From: Sporobacter sp038405045
GTDB taxonomy: Bacteria; Bacillota; Clostridia; Oscillospirales; Oscillospiraceae
Direction of reading: 5' to 3'
Assembly: GCA_038405045.1 (NCBI GenBank)
Contig: JBBZIV010000002.1
Span: 1-64,000 of the forward strand
DNA: 64,000 bases
The notes under the pieces are model-generated. The model did not search any database, was not told the origin of the DNA, and was given only the letters and a program-made list of their open reading frames with translations. Each line of letters begins with the position of its first letter. Position 1 is the first letter of the stretch. Shown one piece after another: positions 35,030 through 44,235 of the stretch. The translations under genes and the position numbers were made by a program.

Positions 35030-35530
35030 ATGATCTGGTTTTTATCGCAGCGGTCAAAATACTATGTCGATATCCTTGACAAGAAACGGCCGGATGCCAA
35101 AGCAGACGTCAGAGGCAGCGGCGCTTATCCCGATATTGTCGGAACCGTGGGCTTTTATCAGGTAAAGGAGGGCGTTCTTGTCAGTGCCGAAGTCATGGGC
35201 CTGCCGCACAACAACGATGTGTGCTCTGGCGGCATTTTTGCTTTCCATATCCATGAAGGCACATCGTGCACCGGAAACAGCGAGGACGCGTTTGCCGATG
35301 CAAAAGGGCACTTCAATCCGCAGGGCTGCAAGCACCCCTACCACGCCGGCGATATGCCGCCGCTTTTTGAAGACAACGGGCGGGCCTTTCTCATTTTCCT
35401 GACAGGACGCTTTACCGTTGAGGATATCATCGGGCGGACGGTTATCATTCACGCCGGGCCGGACGACTTTACATCACAGCCCGCCGGAAACGCCGGGAAA
35501 AAAATCGCCTGCGGCGTCATTCGAAAATAA
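35030..35530 (+). CDS. Cu/Zn superoxide dismutase-like protein, no signal peptide
   Basis: The 166-residue protein keeps all metal ligands of Cu/Zn SOD. H73 and H75 are in FHIHEG, the bridging H94 in GHFNP, H102 and H105 with D108 in HPYHAGD, and H141 in VIIHAG. The disulfide pair is C80 and C161. Bacterial Cu/Zn SODs are usually exported, yet no signal peptide or lipobox is seen. The ATG at 35030 has ACGGAG at a proper distance; the ATG at 35024 is too close to it. It is divergent from speD and shares a terminator with gltD. A cytoplasmic location and even true dismutase activity need proof. Confidence 0.88.
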   Translation: MIWFLSQRSKYYVDILDKKRPDAKADVRGSGAYPDIVGTVGFYQVKEGVLVSAEVMGLPHNNDVCSGGIFAFHIHEGTSCTGNSEDAFADAKGHFNPQGCKHPYHAGDMPPLFEDNGRAFLIFLTGRFTVEDIIGRTVIIHAGPDDFTSQPAGNAGKKIACGVIRK

Positions 35531-35586
35531 CGGCGCAGACGGGCGACGGCACGTCTGCGGGACGTACCGGCATATGACAGCAAAGA

Positions 35587-35618
35587 AAACGGCGGGGGTT
35601 AGCCCCCGCCGTTTGTTT
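35587..35618. terminator. Bidirectional terminator between the SOD-like gene and gltD
   Basis: AAACGGCGGGGG and CCCCCGCCGTTT pair around TTAG, with T runs on both strands. Confidence 0.88.
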
Positions 35619-37074
35619 ATTTGCTTTTAAGATATGCGTTGCAGGCGGTGGCGGCATCACGCCCTTCGCGGATCGCCCAGACAACAAGGCTCTGGCCGCG
35701 GCGCGCGTCACCGGCGGCGAAGACGCCGTCAACATTCGTTGCGAACACGCCCTCGGCGGCGTCAATGTTGCTGCGTTTATCCTGATTTAAGGAGAGCTCC
35801 TGGATAATCGCCTCGTCTGGCCCCAAAAAGCCCATGGCGATGAGAACAAGCTGCGCCGGCCATGTTTTTTCTGTCCCGGGGACTTCTTTCATCGCGCCGG
35901 TGCTCCAATCCACTTCAACGGTATGGAGGGCTTTAACGTTGCCGTTTTCGTCGCAATCAATTTTCTTCGTCGTGAGGCAGAAGTTGCGCGGGTCGCGCCC
36001 ATAGAGCGCCATGGCCTCCTGCTGGCCGTAATCGGTTTTGAAGACCTTTGGCCATTCGGGCCAGGGGTTGCTCACGTTTCTGTCAACAGGTGCCGCGGGG
36101 AGAATCTCCAGCTGGTTGACGCTTTTGCAGCCGTGGCGGATTGCCGTTGCCACGCAGTCTGTGCCTGTATCGCCGCCGCCGATGACAATAACGTCTTTTC
36201 CCTTGGCGGAGATGTTCTTCCCGTCTGTGAGATTTGAATCGAGCAGGCTCTTCGTGTTTGCCGCCAAGAAGTCGACGGCGAAATAGATGCCGCCACAGTC
36301 GCGGCCGTCAACACGGAGGTCACGCGGGCGCTTGGCACCAATGCATAAGACGACGGCGTCAAAGTCTTTTCTAAGGCTTTCGGCCGTAACGCTTTTGCCG
36401 ACCTCAATGCCGGTTTTGAAAACGACGCCCTCTTCTTCCATCAGCTTAACGCGGCGGTCGATGATTTTTTTCTCAAGCTTCATGTTCGGAATGCCGTACA
36501 TGAGAAGGCCGCCGACGCGATCATCCTTTTCAAAGACGGTGACCGTATGGCCGAATCTGTTGAGCGTATCGGCGCAGGCAAGGCCGGACGGGCCGGAGCC
36601 GACGACGGCCACTGTTTTACCGGTGCGGGTTTTCGGCGGACGGGGCTTCACATAGCCGTTTTCGAATGCATATTCGATGATGGCGCGTTCATTTTGCTTT
36701 GTCGCCACCGCGTCATCGTTTAAACCGAGTGTACAGGAGCCCTCACAGAGCGCGGGACAGACGCGCGACGTAAATTCTGGGAAGTTACTCGTTTTAGCAA
36801 GGCGTTTGTATGCTTTTTCATACATGCCGTTATATAAAAGCTCGTTCCACTCGGGGATGAGATTGTTCAGCGGGCAGCCCGAAGCTGTTCCGCCAATCAT
36901 AAGGCCCATCTGGCAGAAGGCCGTCCCGCAGTCCATGCAGCGGGCACTCTGCTCCTTGAGCTTGTCAAGAGGCATTTCCGTATGAAAGTCATTCCAGTCT
37001 TGGATACGCTCACTGATCGGCCTGTCGGGAGCGTTTTCCCGCTGGTATTCCAAAAATCCTGTCGGTTTAGCCAT
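35617..37074 (-). CDS. gltD: Glutamate synthase small subunit
   Basis: GltD is the FAD/NADPH subunit that feeds electrons to GltB. The 485-residue protein has N-terminal cysteines for 4Fe-4S clusters (ARCMDCGTAFCQMG, GCPLNNLIPEW, CPALCEGSC), the FAD motif VAVVGSGPSGLACADTLNRFGH and the NADPH motif VIVIGGGDTGTDCVATAIRHG. The C terminus has GVFAAGDARRGQSLVVWAI. It is 13 nt downstream of gltB and forms an operon with it. Confidence 0.96.
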   Translation of the reverse strand: MAKPTGFLEYQRENAPDRPISERIQDWNDFHTEMPLDKLKEQSARCMDCGTAFCQMGLMIGGTASGCPLNNLIPEWNELLYNGMYEKAYKRLAKTSNFPEFTSRVCPALCEGSCTLGLNDDAVATKQNERAIIEYAFENGYVKPRPPKTRTGKTVAVVGSGPSGLACADTLNRFGHTVTVFEKDDRVGGLLMYGIPNMKLEKKIIDRRVKLMEEEGVVFKTGIEVGKSVTAESLRKDFDAVVLCIGAKRPRDLRVDGRDCGGIYFAVDFLAANTKSLLDSNLTDGKNISAKGKDVIVIGGGDTGTDCVATAIRHGCKSVNQLEILPAAPVDRNVSNPWPEWPKVFKTDYGQQEAMALYGRDPRNFCLTTKKIDCDENGNVKALHTVEVDWSTGAMKEVPGTEKTWPAQLVLIAMGFLGPDEAIIQELSLNQDKRSNIDAAEGVFATNVDGVFAAGDARRGQSLVVWAIREGRDAATACNAYLKSK

Positions 37075-37087
37075 TGTCTGTACCCCC

Positions 37088-40000
37088 TTAGTTTCCGCTC
37101 AGGCGCGAGACGTCACGGTTATTGGCGTCAAACGCGATCATCAGGGCTTCGTCGCCCGAGTAACCGTCGTCAAAAGCTTTTTTAATTGCCGTCAGCATGC
37201 GGTCATAGTCGTTCGGCAGAACGCGGACGAACTTCTTAAGTGACGCGCCCCAATCGGCGAGAAGGGCTTTGGCCTTGTCGCTGTTAGTATACCGCGCGTG
37301 GTTTTCAACCATCTCTTTGAGCTCGTCGGCAGCCTCGCCTTCGACGGCGGTGAGGCGTACCATTTCCGTATTGCATCGTGCTGCAAACGTGCCGTCGTCA
37401 TCGTACACATATGCGATACCGCCGGACATGCCCGCGGCGAAGTTGCGGCCCGTCTTGCCGAGAACGGCAACGCGCCCGCCGGTCATATACTCGCAGCCGT
37501 GATCGCCGACCGATTCGACAACAGCCTTGACGCCGCTGTTTCGGACACAGAAGCGCTCACCCGCAGCGCCCCGTATATAGGACTCACCGCTTGTGGCGCC
37601 ATAGAAAGCCACGTTGCCGATGATGATATTTTCTTCCGGCACGAAGGTTGACACGTCCGGTGGCATGACGACGATCTTACCGCCGGAGAGGCCCTTGCCG
37701 GTATAGTCGTTGGCGTCTCCGCGGAGCGTAATTGTGATACCCTTCGGCATGAAGGCGCCAAGGCTCTGACCGGACGAGCCTTTGAGATTAATTTTTATGG
37801 TGTCCTCCGGCAAGCCGTCAAAGCCGTATTTTCGTGTCAGGTAGCTGCCAAGGATCGTCCCGGCGGCGCGGTCGGTGTTGTGAATGTCAAGGTCTACTTC
37901 GACCTTTTCACCGTTTTGCAGCGCGGGCTCACAGGCTTTCAAGAGTACACTCATGTCAAGCGTCGTCTCAAGACCATGGTTTTGTGGGATGGTTTGATAG
38001 AGGGGAAGGTTATCTGCATTCACCGGCCTATGGAGGATTGCCGAAAGGTCAAGCCCTTTCGCCTTCCAAGATGATTCCGGCACACACATATCGAGCATAT
38101 CGGAGCGGCCAACCATTTCGTTAACCGTTCTGAAGCCCATCTCCGCCATGTATTCGCGCATTTCCTGCGCGATGAAACGCATGAAGTTGACAACGTATTC
38201 CGGCTTGCCCGTGAACTTCTTGCGCAGCTCCGGATTGTTTGTGGCAACACCGACGGGGCAGGTGTCCAGATTGCACACGCGCATCATCACGCAACCGATC
38301 GTGACGAGCGGGGCGGTGGCAAAGCCGAATTCCTCGGCGCCGAGAAGCGCCGCCACGGCAACATCGCGGCCCGTCATCAGCTTGCCGTCCGTCTCGACGA
38401 CGATTCTGTTTCGGAGGTTGTTTAAGACGAGCGTCTGATGCGCTTCAGCCAAGCCAAGCTCCCAGGGAAGACCGGCATGGCGCATAGAGGTTCTCGGAGA
38501 CGCGCCCGTACCGCCGTCGTAGCCGGAGATCAGAACGACGTCGGCAAAGCCCTTGGCAACACCGGCGGCAACTGTGCCAACACCAGCCTCGCTGACGAGC
38601 TTAACGTTGATGCGCGCGTTCGGATTGGCGTTTTTGAGGTCATAGATGAGCTCTTTGAGATCCTCGATTGAATATATATCGTGGTGCGGCGGAGGCGAAA
38701 TAAGCCCGACGCCGGGCGTTGAATAGCGCACCTTGGCAACGGCGGGATACACCTTGCGGCCCGGTAACTGGCCGCCTTCACCGGGTTTCGCGCCCTGGGC
38801 CATTTTGATCTGAATTTCCTGGGCACTGACGAGATATTCGCTCGTCACGCCGAAGCGGCCGGAGGCGACCTGCTTTACGGCGCTGCAGCGCGAGTCGCCG
38901 TTTGGCTCCTTCGTATAGCGGGCCGGGTCCTCACCGCCTTCACCGGTGTTGGACTTCGCACCGAGCCTGTTCATGGCGATGGCAATCGTCTCGTGCGCTT
39001 CCTTGCTGATGGAACCGAAGGACATAGCCCCCGTTTTAAAACGCCTGACAATTGCGTCCACCGACTCGACCTCGTCAAGTGGCACAGGATTGGCACTCTT
39101 TTTAAAGCACATGGCGGACCGGAGCGTGGCGTGTTCCGTTACATTGTCGTTTAAAAGCTTGGTGTATTCCTTAAACAGGGCGTAATTGCCCTCGCGCGTT
39201 GCCCGCTGTAGCTTGTCAATCGTCTCGGGGTTGTAGAGGTGATACTCACCGTTGCGACGGTATTGATAGTTGCCGGTGGAATCCAGATCCTCCTCGTCAT
39301 CAACGGCAGAAAAGGCCATGGCGTGGCGCATTTCGGCTTCCTTGGCAATCTCGTCGAGGCCAACGCCACCGATGGGGGCCGGCGTCGATGTAAAGTAATT
39401 GTCGACAACCGTATTGCTGATGCCGAGTGCCTCAAAAATCTGCGCGCCCATGTAGCTCTGAATTGTCGAGATGCCCATTTTGGAGAGCACCTTGATTACA
39501 CCCTTGTAAGCGACCTTTATGTAGGTGTGCAGCGCCTTGTCTTCCGTATAGCCTTTGATGTATTGATCTTGAACGAGCTGCGCGACAGAATCGAGGGCGA
39601 CATACGGGTTGATGGCGGCGGCGCCGTAGCCGATCAGACAGGCGAAATGATGCACCTCGCGCGGCTCGCCTGATTCCAGGACGATGCTCGCTTTGGGGCG
39701 CAGGCCGGAGCGGATAAGATAATGGTGCAGACCGGCAACAGCAAGCAGGGCAGGGATGGCCGCGTTCTGCGCATCAACGCCGCGGTCAGAAAGGATGAGG
39801 ATGTTCGCGCCGCCGGAAATTGCGGCTGCGGCTGCTTCAAAAAGCTGATCGAGCGCCGTTTTCAATGCGTCTCCAGAGCCGCCTGCCTTAAAGAGGATCG
39901 GCAGCGTTGCGGACTTGAAGCCGGGGATATTGACAGATTTAAGTTTATTAAGCTCTGCATTGTCAATCACGGGGGCGTGCAGCTTGATGCGGCGGCAGCT

Positions 40001-41668
40001 CTCCGGACCCGGCTTTAAGAGGTTGCTCTCAGAACCGAGGAAGACAACCGAAGAAGTAATCAGCGACTCGCGGAGCGCGTCGATTGGCGGGTTTGTCACC
40101 TGCGCGAAAAGCTGCTTGAAGTAATCATACATCAACATAGGTTTTTTGGAGAGGACAGCCAGCGGCGTGTCATTGCCCATCGCGCCGACGGGGTCAACGC
40201 CCGTTGTTACCATGGGGGCGAGGAACATACGAAGGTCCTCATAGCTGTAGCCGAAAGCCTTTTGCAGCTGGAGAAGCGGACGGCCGTCAAGCGTGTCGGC
40301 CGACGGGGCTGGCAGTGCGGCGAGGTCAACAAGATATTTTTTCAGCCAGTCGCCGTAAGGCTCGCTTGACGCGGCTTTATTTTTTATTTCCTCGTCTTCA
40401 ATGATGCGGCCGCTTTCCGTATCGATGAGCAGCATACGGCCAGGGTGCAAACGCTCTTTTTTCACAATCTTTTCGGGCGGAATATCGAGAACGCCGACCT
40501 CGGAGGCCAAAATGACCGTATCATCCGTCGTTACATAGTAACGCGAGGGGCGCAGGCCGTTGCGGTCCAAGACGGCACCGACGCTGACGCCGTCCGTAAA
40601 GCCCATGGCGGCTGGGCCGTCCCAGGGCTCCATCAGGCAGGCATTAAATTCATAAAAGGCTTTCTTTTCGGGGCTCATGCTCTCGTGGTTAGCCCACGGC
40701 TCCGGAATCATCAGCATTAAAACACGCTCAATCGGCATGCCGGAGAGCATCAAAAACTCGGCGGTGTTGTCAAACATCGACGAGTCGCTGCCTGTTTTAT
40801 CAATGATGGGCAGCACCTTTTTCATGTCGGCACCGAATACGTCGCTCTCCAGAACGGACTGGCGGGCATTCATATAATTCACGTTGCCGCGCAGCGTATT
40901 GATTTCGCCGTTGTGGATGAGGCATCTGTTCGGATGCGCCCGCTCCCAGCTCGGGAAGGTGTTCGTAGAATAACGGGAATGGATGAGCGCCAGCGCGGTC
41001 ACGACGGCGTCATCCTGAAGGTCCAAATAAAATTCGTCAAGCTGCTCGGCCGTCAGCATGCCTTTATAGACGATGGTTTTGGCCGAGAGGCTCGGCATAT
41101 AGAGTGTTGAGCCGTTATGAAGCGCGCCGACAGCGTTTTCAACGCGGCGGCGGATGATATACAGGCGGCGCTCAAAGTCAAGTCCCGTGTCACCCGTTTT
41201 GCGGCCGATGAAGATTTGCCGCATAAACGGCATGCTCCCGCGCGCGGTTTTGCCAAGCATCGAAGCGTCGACAGGGACGTCCCTGTAGCCTAGGAAGGTT
41301 TGGCCTTCTTCTTCAACAACAGACTTAAAAAGCGCTTCTATCGCCGCGCGCTTATCGGTGTCCGTCGGCAAAAAGACAATACCGGTGCCGTAATCACCCG
41401 GGTCAGGCAAATTGATCCCATCAGGCGGGCAGACCTTTTTATAATAATCGTGCGGGATCTGAAATAAAATACCTGCGCCGTCTCCCGAGGTGGGCTCGCT
41501 GCCAAGACCGCCGCGGTGACTGAGATTTTTCAAAGCGGTCAAAGCGTCGCGGAGAATCCGGTTTGACTTTTCCCCCTTGATATTGACAACAAAGCCAATG
41601 CCGCAGGCGTCATGCTCAAACCGCGGGTCATAAAGCCCTTGCCGCGCCGGGAAATTACGCATGTTCAT
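37088..41668 (-). CDS. gltB: Glutamate synthase large subunit
   Basis: GltB transfers glutamine amide nitrogen to 2-oxoglutarate, giving two glutamates. The 1526-residue protein has a type II amidotransferase domain with the N-terminal cysteine C22 (HDACGIGFV) after a short propeptide. A central domain follows, then the FMN domain (GGTGASPRTSMRHAG) with a 3Fe-4S cluster (GCVMMRVCNLDTCPVG). A C-terminal beta-helix domain (GGRVAVLGKTGRNFAAGMSGG) ends the protein. I chose the ATG at 41668, which has AAAGGA 9 nt upstream, over in-frame ATGs at 41686 and 41677. A terminator-like hairpin lies about 100 nt upstream. Confidence 0.96.
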   Translation of the reverse strand: MNMRNFPARQGLYDPRFEHDACGIGFVVNIKGEKSNRILRDALTALKNLSHRGGLGSEPTSGDGAGILFQIPHDYYKKVCPPDGINLPDPGDYGTGIVFLPTDTDKRAAIEALFKSVVEEEGQTFLGYRDVPVDASMLGKTARGSMPFMRQIFIGRKTGDTGLDFERRLYIIRRRVENAVGALHNGSTLYMPSLSAKTIVYKGMLTAEQLDEFYLDLQDDAVVTALALIHSRYSTNTFPSWERAHPNRCLIHNGEINTLRGNVNYMNARQSVLESDVFGADMKKVLPIIDKTGSDSSMFDNTAEFLMLSGMPIERVLMLMIPEPWANHESMSPEKKAFYEFNACLMEPWDGPAAMGFTDGVSVGAVLDRNGLRPSRYYVTTDDTVILASEVGVLDIPPEKIVKKERLHPGRMLLIDTESGRIIEDEEIKNKAASSEPYGDWLKKYLVDLAALPAPSADTLDGRPLLQLQKAFGYSYEDLRMFLAPMVTTGVDPVGAMGNDTPLAVLSKKPMLMYDYFKQLFAQVTNPPIDALRESLITSSVVFLGSESNLLKPGPESCRRIKLHAPVIDNAELNKLKSVNIPGFKSATLPILFKAGGSGDALKTALDQLFEAAAAAISGGANILILSDRGVDAQNAAIPALLAVAGLHHYLIRSGLRPKASIVLESGEPREVHHFACLIGYGAAAINPYVALDSVAQLVQDQYIKGYTEDKALHTYIKVAYKGVIKVLSKMGISTIQSYMGAQIFEALGISNTVVDNYFTSTPAPIGGVGLDEIAKEAEMRHAMAFSAVDDEEDLDSTGNYQYRRNGEYHLYNPETIDKLQRATREGNYALFKEYTKLLNDNVTEHATLRSAMCFKKSANPVPLDEVESVDAIVRRFKTGAMSFGSISKEAHETIAIAMNRLGAKSNTGEGGEDPARYTKEPNGDSRCSAVKQVASGRFGVTSEYLVSAQEIQIKMAQGAKPGEGGQLPGRKVYPAVAKVRYSTPGVGLISPPPHHDIYSIEDLKELIYDLKNANPNARINVKLVSEAGVGTVAAGVAKGFADVVLISGYDGGTGASPRTSMRHAGLPWELGLAEAHQTLVLNNLRNRIVVETDGKLMTGRDVAVAALLGAEEFGFATAPLVTIGCVMMRVCNLDTCPVGVATNNPELRKKFTGKPEYVVNFMRFIAQEMREYMAEMGFRTVNEMVGRSDMLDMCVPESSWKAKGLDLSAILHRPVNADNLPLYQTIPQNHGLETTLDMSVLLKACEPALQNGEKVEVDLDIHNTDRAAGTILGSYLTRKYGFDGLPEDTIKINLKGSSGQSLGAFMPKGITITLRGDANDYTGKGLSGGKIVVMPPDVSTFVPEENIIIGNVAFYGATSGESYIRGAAGERFCVRNSGVKAVVESVGDHGCEYMTGGRVAVLGKTGRNFAAGMSGGIAYVYDDDGTFAARCNTEMVRLTAVEGEAADELKEMVENHARYTNSDKAKALLADWGASLKKFVRVLPNDYDRMLTAIKKAFDDGYSGDEALMIAFDANNRDVSRLSGN

Positions 41669-41764
41669 GTTTACCATTCCTTTCAAGACACGAAAAACTG
41701 CCGAAATCCGGATAAGTAATCCATTCTCGGGCAGAAAACCCTAGAAAATGCATCACGACACATT

Positions 41765-41802
41765 AAAAAGACCGATAAAAAACTTGCCGCACGCATCGGT
41801 CT
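41765..41802 (-). terminator. Terminator or attenuator upstream of gltB
   Basis: On the minus strand AGACCGAT (41795-41802) pairs with ATCGGTCT (41769-41776), with an 18-nt loop, followed by a TTTTT-type tract. It ends the ricT transcript or acts as an attenuator in a gltB leader. Confidence 0.6.
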
Positions 41803-42045
41803 GATAAGGCAGTGTTATGATATTTTAAGGGTTTGGGGGATGTTTTGCAATACCTATAATAAAAAATAAGCGTAAAATCGACAAATTATTTATTTCCAGC
41901 GGTACGGCAGCGTACGGTAAAAGAGGCGTCTCTTGGCTTTCGATAGCAAAGCATGGCAGCGACGCCTGCGCTTCTGCGATCGTCCCGCAGACCGGCCGTC
42001 GTGCCACGCTTTGGTTGGACTTGCCACAGCTGCCAATGGGTCGGA
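41803..42045 (-). other. Non-coding spacer between ricT and gltB
   Basis: This spacer of about 240 bp holds no gene I can support. The part next to ricT (about 41900-42045) is GC-rich with several short dyads, for example GTACG/CGTAC near 41910. The part nearer gltB is A+T-rich and could carry a gltB promoter. I do not recognise an RNA family. Confidence 0.5.
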
Positions 42046-43221
42046 TTACTCCGGCTTTGGTGTTTCACCGGCTTGTTTTTGGCCGAAGGCTTTGCCGCGG
42101 CCCTTGCCGCCGCGGTGATGTCGTTTGGCGGGCTTTTTATTTAAAACGGTCTCGTCTTGTTTGGGCTCCGCCGGTTTCGGCATCAGTTGTTTTTTTGGCG
42201 GCGGCTGTTTGCCCGGATGCATCTTCTGGCGTTTTTGGTCGCTTTTATGCTCTGGTTTTTTGTAATTGGGTGCGTCCGGTGCGGTCGCTCCCCGCAGCTC
42301 CCGCGCAGGCTCGGGCCTGCGTTCCTTCGGGCGGGGCTGGGTATCGGTAAAGCCCGCCTCCTCAAGCCGACCTTCGGCTTTTGCGGCGATATACTCGGCT
42401 CGGCGCGCTTTGCCGCCAAGCACGTCAAGCTCCTCGAAGGTAAAGGTTTTCAGCGTTGTATCCATGCCGTCCTCCAGCCGGACTTTGGCATTGCCGCGCA
42501 AGAGGTTAACGCCGGTGACCGACCCCTTGCCGGAGGGGGTCTCAACAAATGCATCCACCTTGGGCGCGCGCTTGACGAGGTCTTCATAGGCATTTTCCTC
42601 GTATTTCAAACAGCACATCAGCCGCCCGCACGTGCCGGAAATCTTGACGGGATTTAAGGACAGCCCCTGAACTTTGGCCATTTTGATAGAGACGGGATGG
42701 AACTCGTCAAGAAATTGGGCGCAGCAAAACGGTTTGCCGCAAATGCCGAGACCGCCCAGCATACGTGCCTCGTCGCGAACGCCGATCTGTCGCAGCTCGA
42801 TACGCGTTTTAAAGGCAGAGGCAAGGTCTTTGACAAGCTCGCGGAAATCAACACGCCCGTCAGACGTGAAAAAGAAGAGGATTTTATTGCCCTCAAAACT
42901 GAACTCCACATCGACAAGCTTCATATCGAGCCGGTGCTCGGCAATTTTTTTCAGGCAGTAATCAAACGCCTCGCTCTCCCGCGCCTTGTTGTCCAGAGCC
43001 CTTTTGTCATCCTCCGGCGTTGCCAGCCGGACGACGGGCCGGAGCGGTGGGATGATCGCCGTGTCCTCGACGGCGTGGTTGCCAAAAGTGCACTCGGCGT
43101 ACTCAAGGCCCTTCGACGTCTCGACAACAACTTGCGCCCCCGTCGGGATGGACAGACCGGACGGGTCAAAAAAATATATCTTTCCTTTGTTTTTAAAACG
43201 GACGCTAATTACTTCAGTCAT
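42046..43221 (-). CDS. ricT: PSP1-domain regulatory protein RicT (YaaT)
   Basis: RicT, with RicA and RicF in Bacillus, binds iron-sulfur clusters and promotes mRNA maturation by RNase Y. The 391-residue protein has the PSP1 domain in its first 270 residues, including the conserved cysteine-rich GGLGICGKPFCC and SGTCGRLMCCLKYEE. A tail of about 110 residues, rich in Pro, Lys, Arg and Gln (PGKQPPPKKQLMPKP, HHRGGKGRGKAFG), is longer and more basic than in Bacillus and may bind RNA. The ATG at 43221 follows GAGGATCATC and overlaps holB by 8 nt, the usual order. Confidence 0.93.
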   Translation of the reverse strand: MTEVISVRFKNKGKIYFFDPSGLSIPTGAQVVVETSKGLEYAECTFGNHAVEDTAIIPPLRPVVRLATPEDDKRALDNKARESEAFDYCLKKIAEHRLDMKLVDVEFSFEGNKILFFFTSDGRVDFRELVKDLASAFKTRIELRQIGVRDEARMLGGLGICGKPFCCAQFLDEFHPVSIKMAKVQGLSLNPVKISGTCGRLMCCLKYEENAYEDLVKRAPKVDAFVETPSGKGSVTGVNLLRGNAKVRLEDGMDTTLKTFTFEELDVLGGKARRAEYIAAKAEGRLEEAGFTDTQPRPKERRPEPARELRGATAPDAPNYKKPEHKSDQKRQKMHPGKQPPPKKQLMPKPAEPKQDETVLNKKPAKRHHRGGKGRGKAFGQKQAGETPKPE

Positions 43222-44032
43222 GATGATCCTCACTTTGTCCTGTCAGTGCCGCGGCTAAAAGCCCGGCAATGTGCCCGGTACCGACGTTGTGCTCGATGAA
43301 TTCGTCGGCCCGGCTTAAAGCGCACTCTACCTTGAGAAGAAGCGCCGCCTCCGGCATGCCGGGAGCGCCGAGAAGGGCCTCTCTGAGACGGTGTACCACA
43401 CCGGCCCGCGCCCCGTCAACAAAGGATCTAAGGCGGTCCTTCTCAAATTTTTCGAGTGAAAAGGAAAACGTTAAAAGCGCGACAGGGCCATCGCCCAAGG
43501 CTTTGAAAAAAGCTTCGATATCAGCGCTTTCGTCGGCCTGCGCATCGTTTTGGCTGTGAAGATAAATTTCAACGCAGCGTGACCGGACGGTCATCAACAG
43601 AGCGGCCGGGTTCTCGGCTGTCAAAATAAAAACAGCGTGCGGCGGCGGCTCCTCAAGCAGCTTCAAAATGGCGTTTTGTGCCGCTGTATTCATGTATTCG
43701 GCGCCGAAAATCAAATACACCTTCTTGTCCGCTTCGTTCGGCAGGATAACAGCATCCCCCCGGAGCGCGCGGATCTCGTCAACGTATATCATGCCGGTCT
43801 GGCTGCCGTTGAGCACGGACATATCCGGATGAACGCGGCGAGAGACTTTTCTGCAGTGATCGCAGGCGCGGCACGGCGTTTTACCCGGGCTGGAACAGAG
43901 TATCGCGGCGGTGAGCTCGTAGGCCGCCGCCGCGCAGGCGGCGTGCGCCCCCGCCAATAAAACGGCATGCTGCCCGGCGGCTATTTCTATGATTTCCGAA
44001 TAAGGGGTTTCGGCAGCTTTTTTCTGGTCCAT
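43214..44032 (-). CDS. holB: DNA polymerase III delta' subunit-like protein (HolB)
   Basis: The protein is the clamp-loader delta' homologue, of 272 residues. It shows the zinc module CRACDHC with an upstream cysteine, the AAA+ box YLIFGAEYMNTAAQNAILKLLEEPP and sensor-like TVRSRC. A Walker A motif is not evident (LLAGAHAACAAAAYE), as in other non-hydrolysing delta' subunits. I chose the ATG at 44032 with GGAG upstream. The promoter at 44078-44107 would start transcription near 44071, so an ATG at 44071 would lack a ribosome site. Confidence 0.88.
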   Translation of the reverse strand: MDQKKAAETPYSEIIEIAAGQHAVLLAGAHAACAAAAYELTAAILCSSPGKTPCRACDHCRKVSRRVHPDMSVLNGSQTGMIYVDEIRALRGDAVILPNEADKKVYLIFGAEYMNTAAQNAILKLLEEPPPHAVFILTAENPAALLMTVRSRCVEIYLHSQNDAQADESADIEAFFKALGDGPVALLTFSFSLEKFEKDRLRSFVDGARAGVVHRLREALLGAPGMPEAALLLKVECALSRADEFIEHNVGTGHIAGLLAAALTGQSEDHHD

Positions 44033-44077
44033 AGTCGCTCCAGTATGACGGACGTCGTCATTTGTGCTCATTATGTT

Positions 44078-44107
44078 ATTCTACATAGAAAGCAGGCGGT
44101 TCGTCAA
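44078..44107 (-). promoter_or_regulatory. Promoter for holB-ricT
   Basis: On the minus strand TTGACG (44102-44107) and TAGAAT (44078-44083) are 18 nt apart. The predicted transcript start near 44071 favours the 44032 start of holB. Confidence 0.6.
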
Positions 44108-44235
44108 CAGAAATTGTCAATATCCTGCAATGCTGCAGAGAATTTGTACCTTTTGCGTCCAGAAACAGGTTGTATTGGGTGTCTTGCAGGCGTATAATTT
44201 TAAAACATAGTAAAAATGACATTTGGAGGCAGAAT

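Noticed and set aside
37088..41668. Many open frames antisense to or out of frame with gltB
   Set aside because: They follow the codon pattern of gltB, have no ribosome sites and resemble no family.
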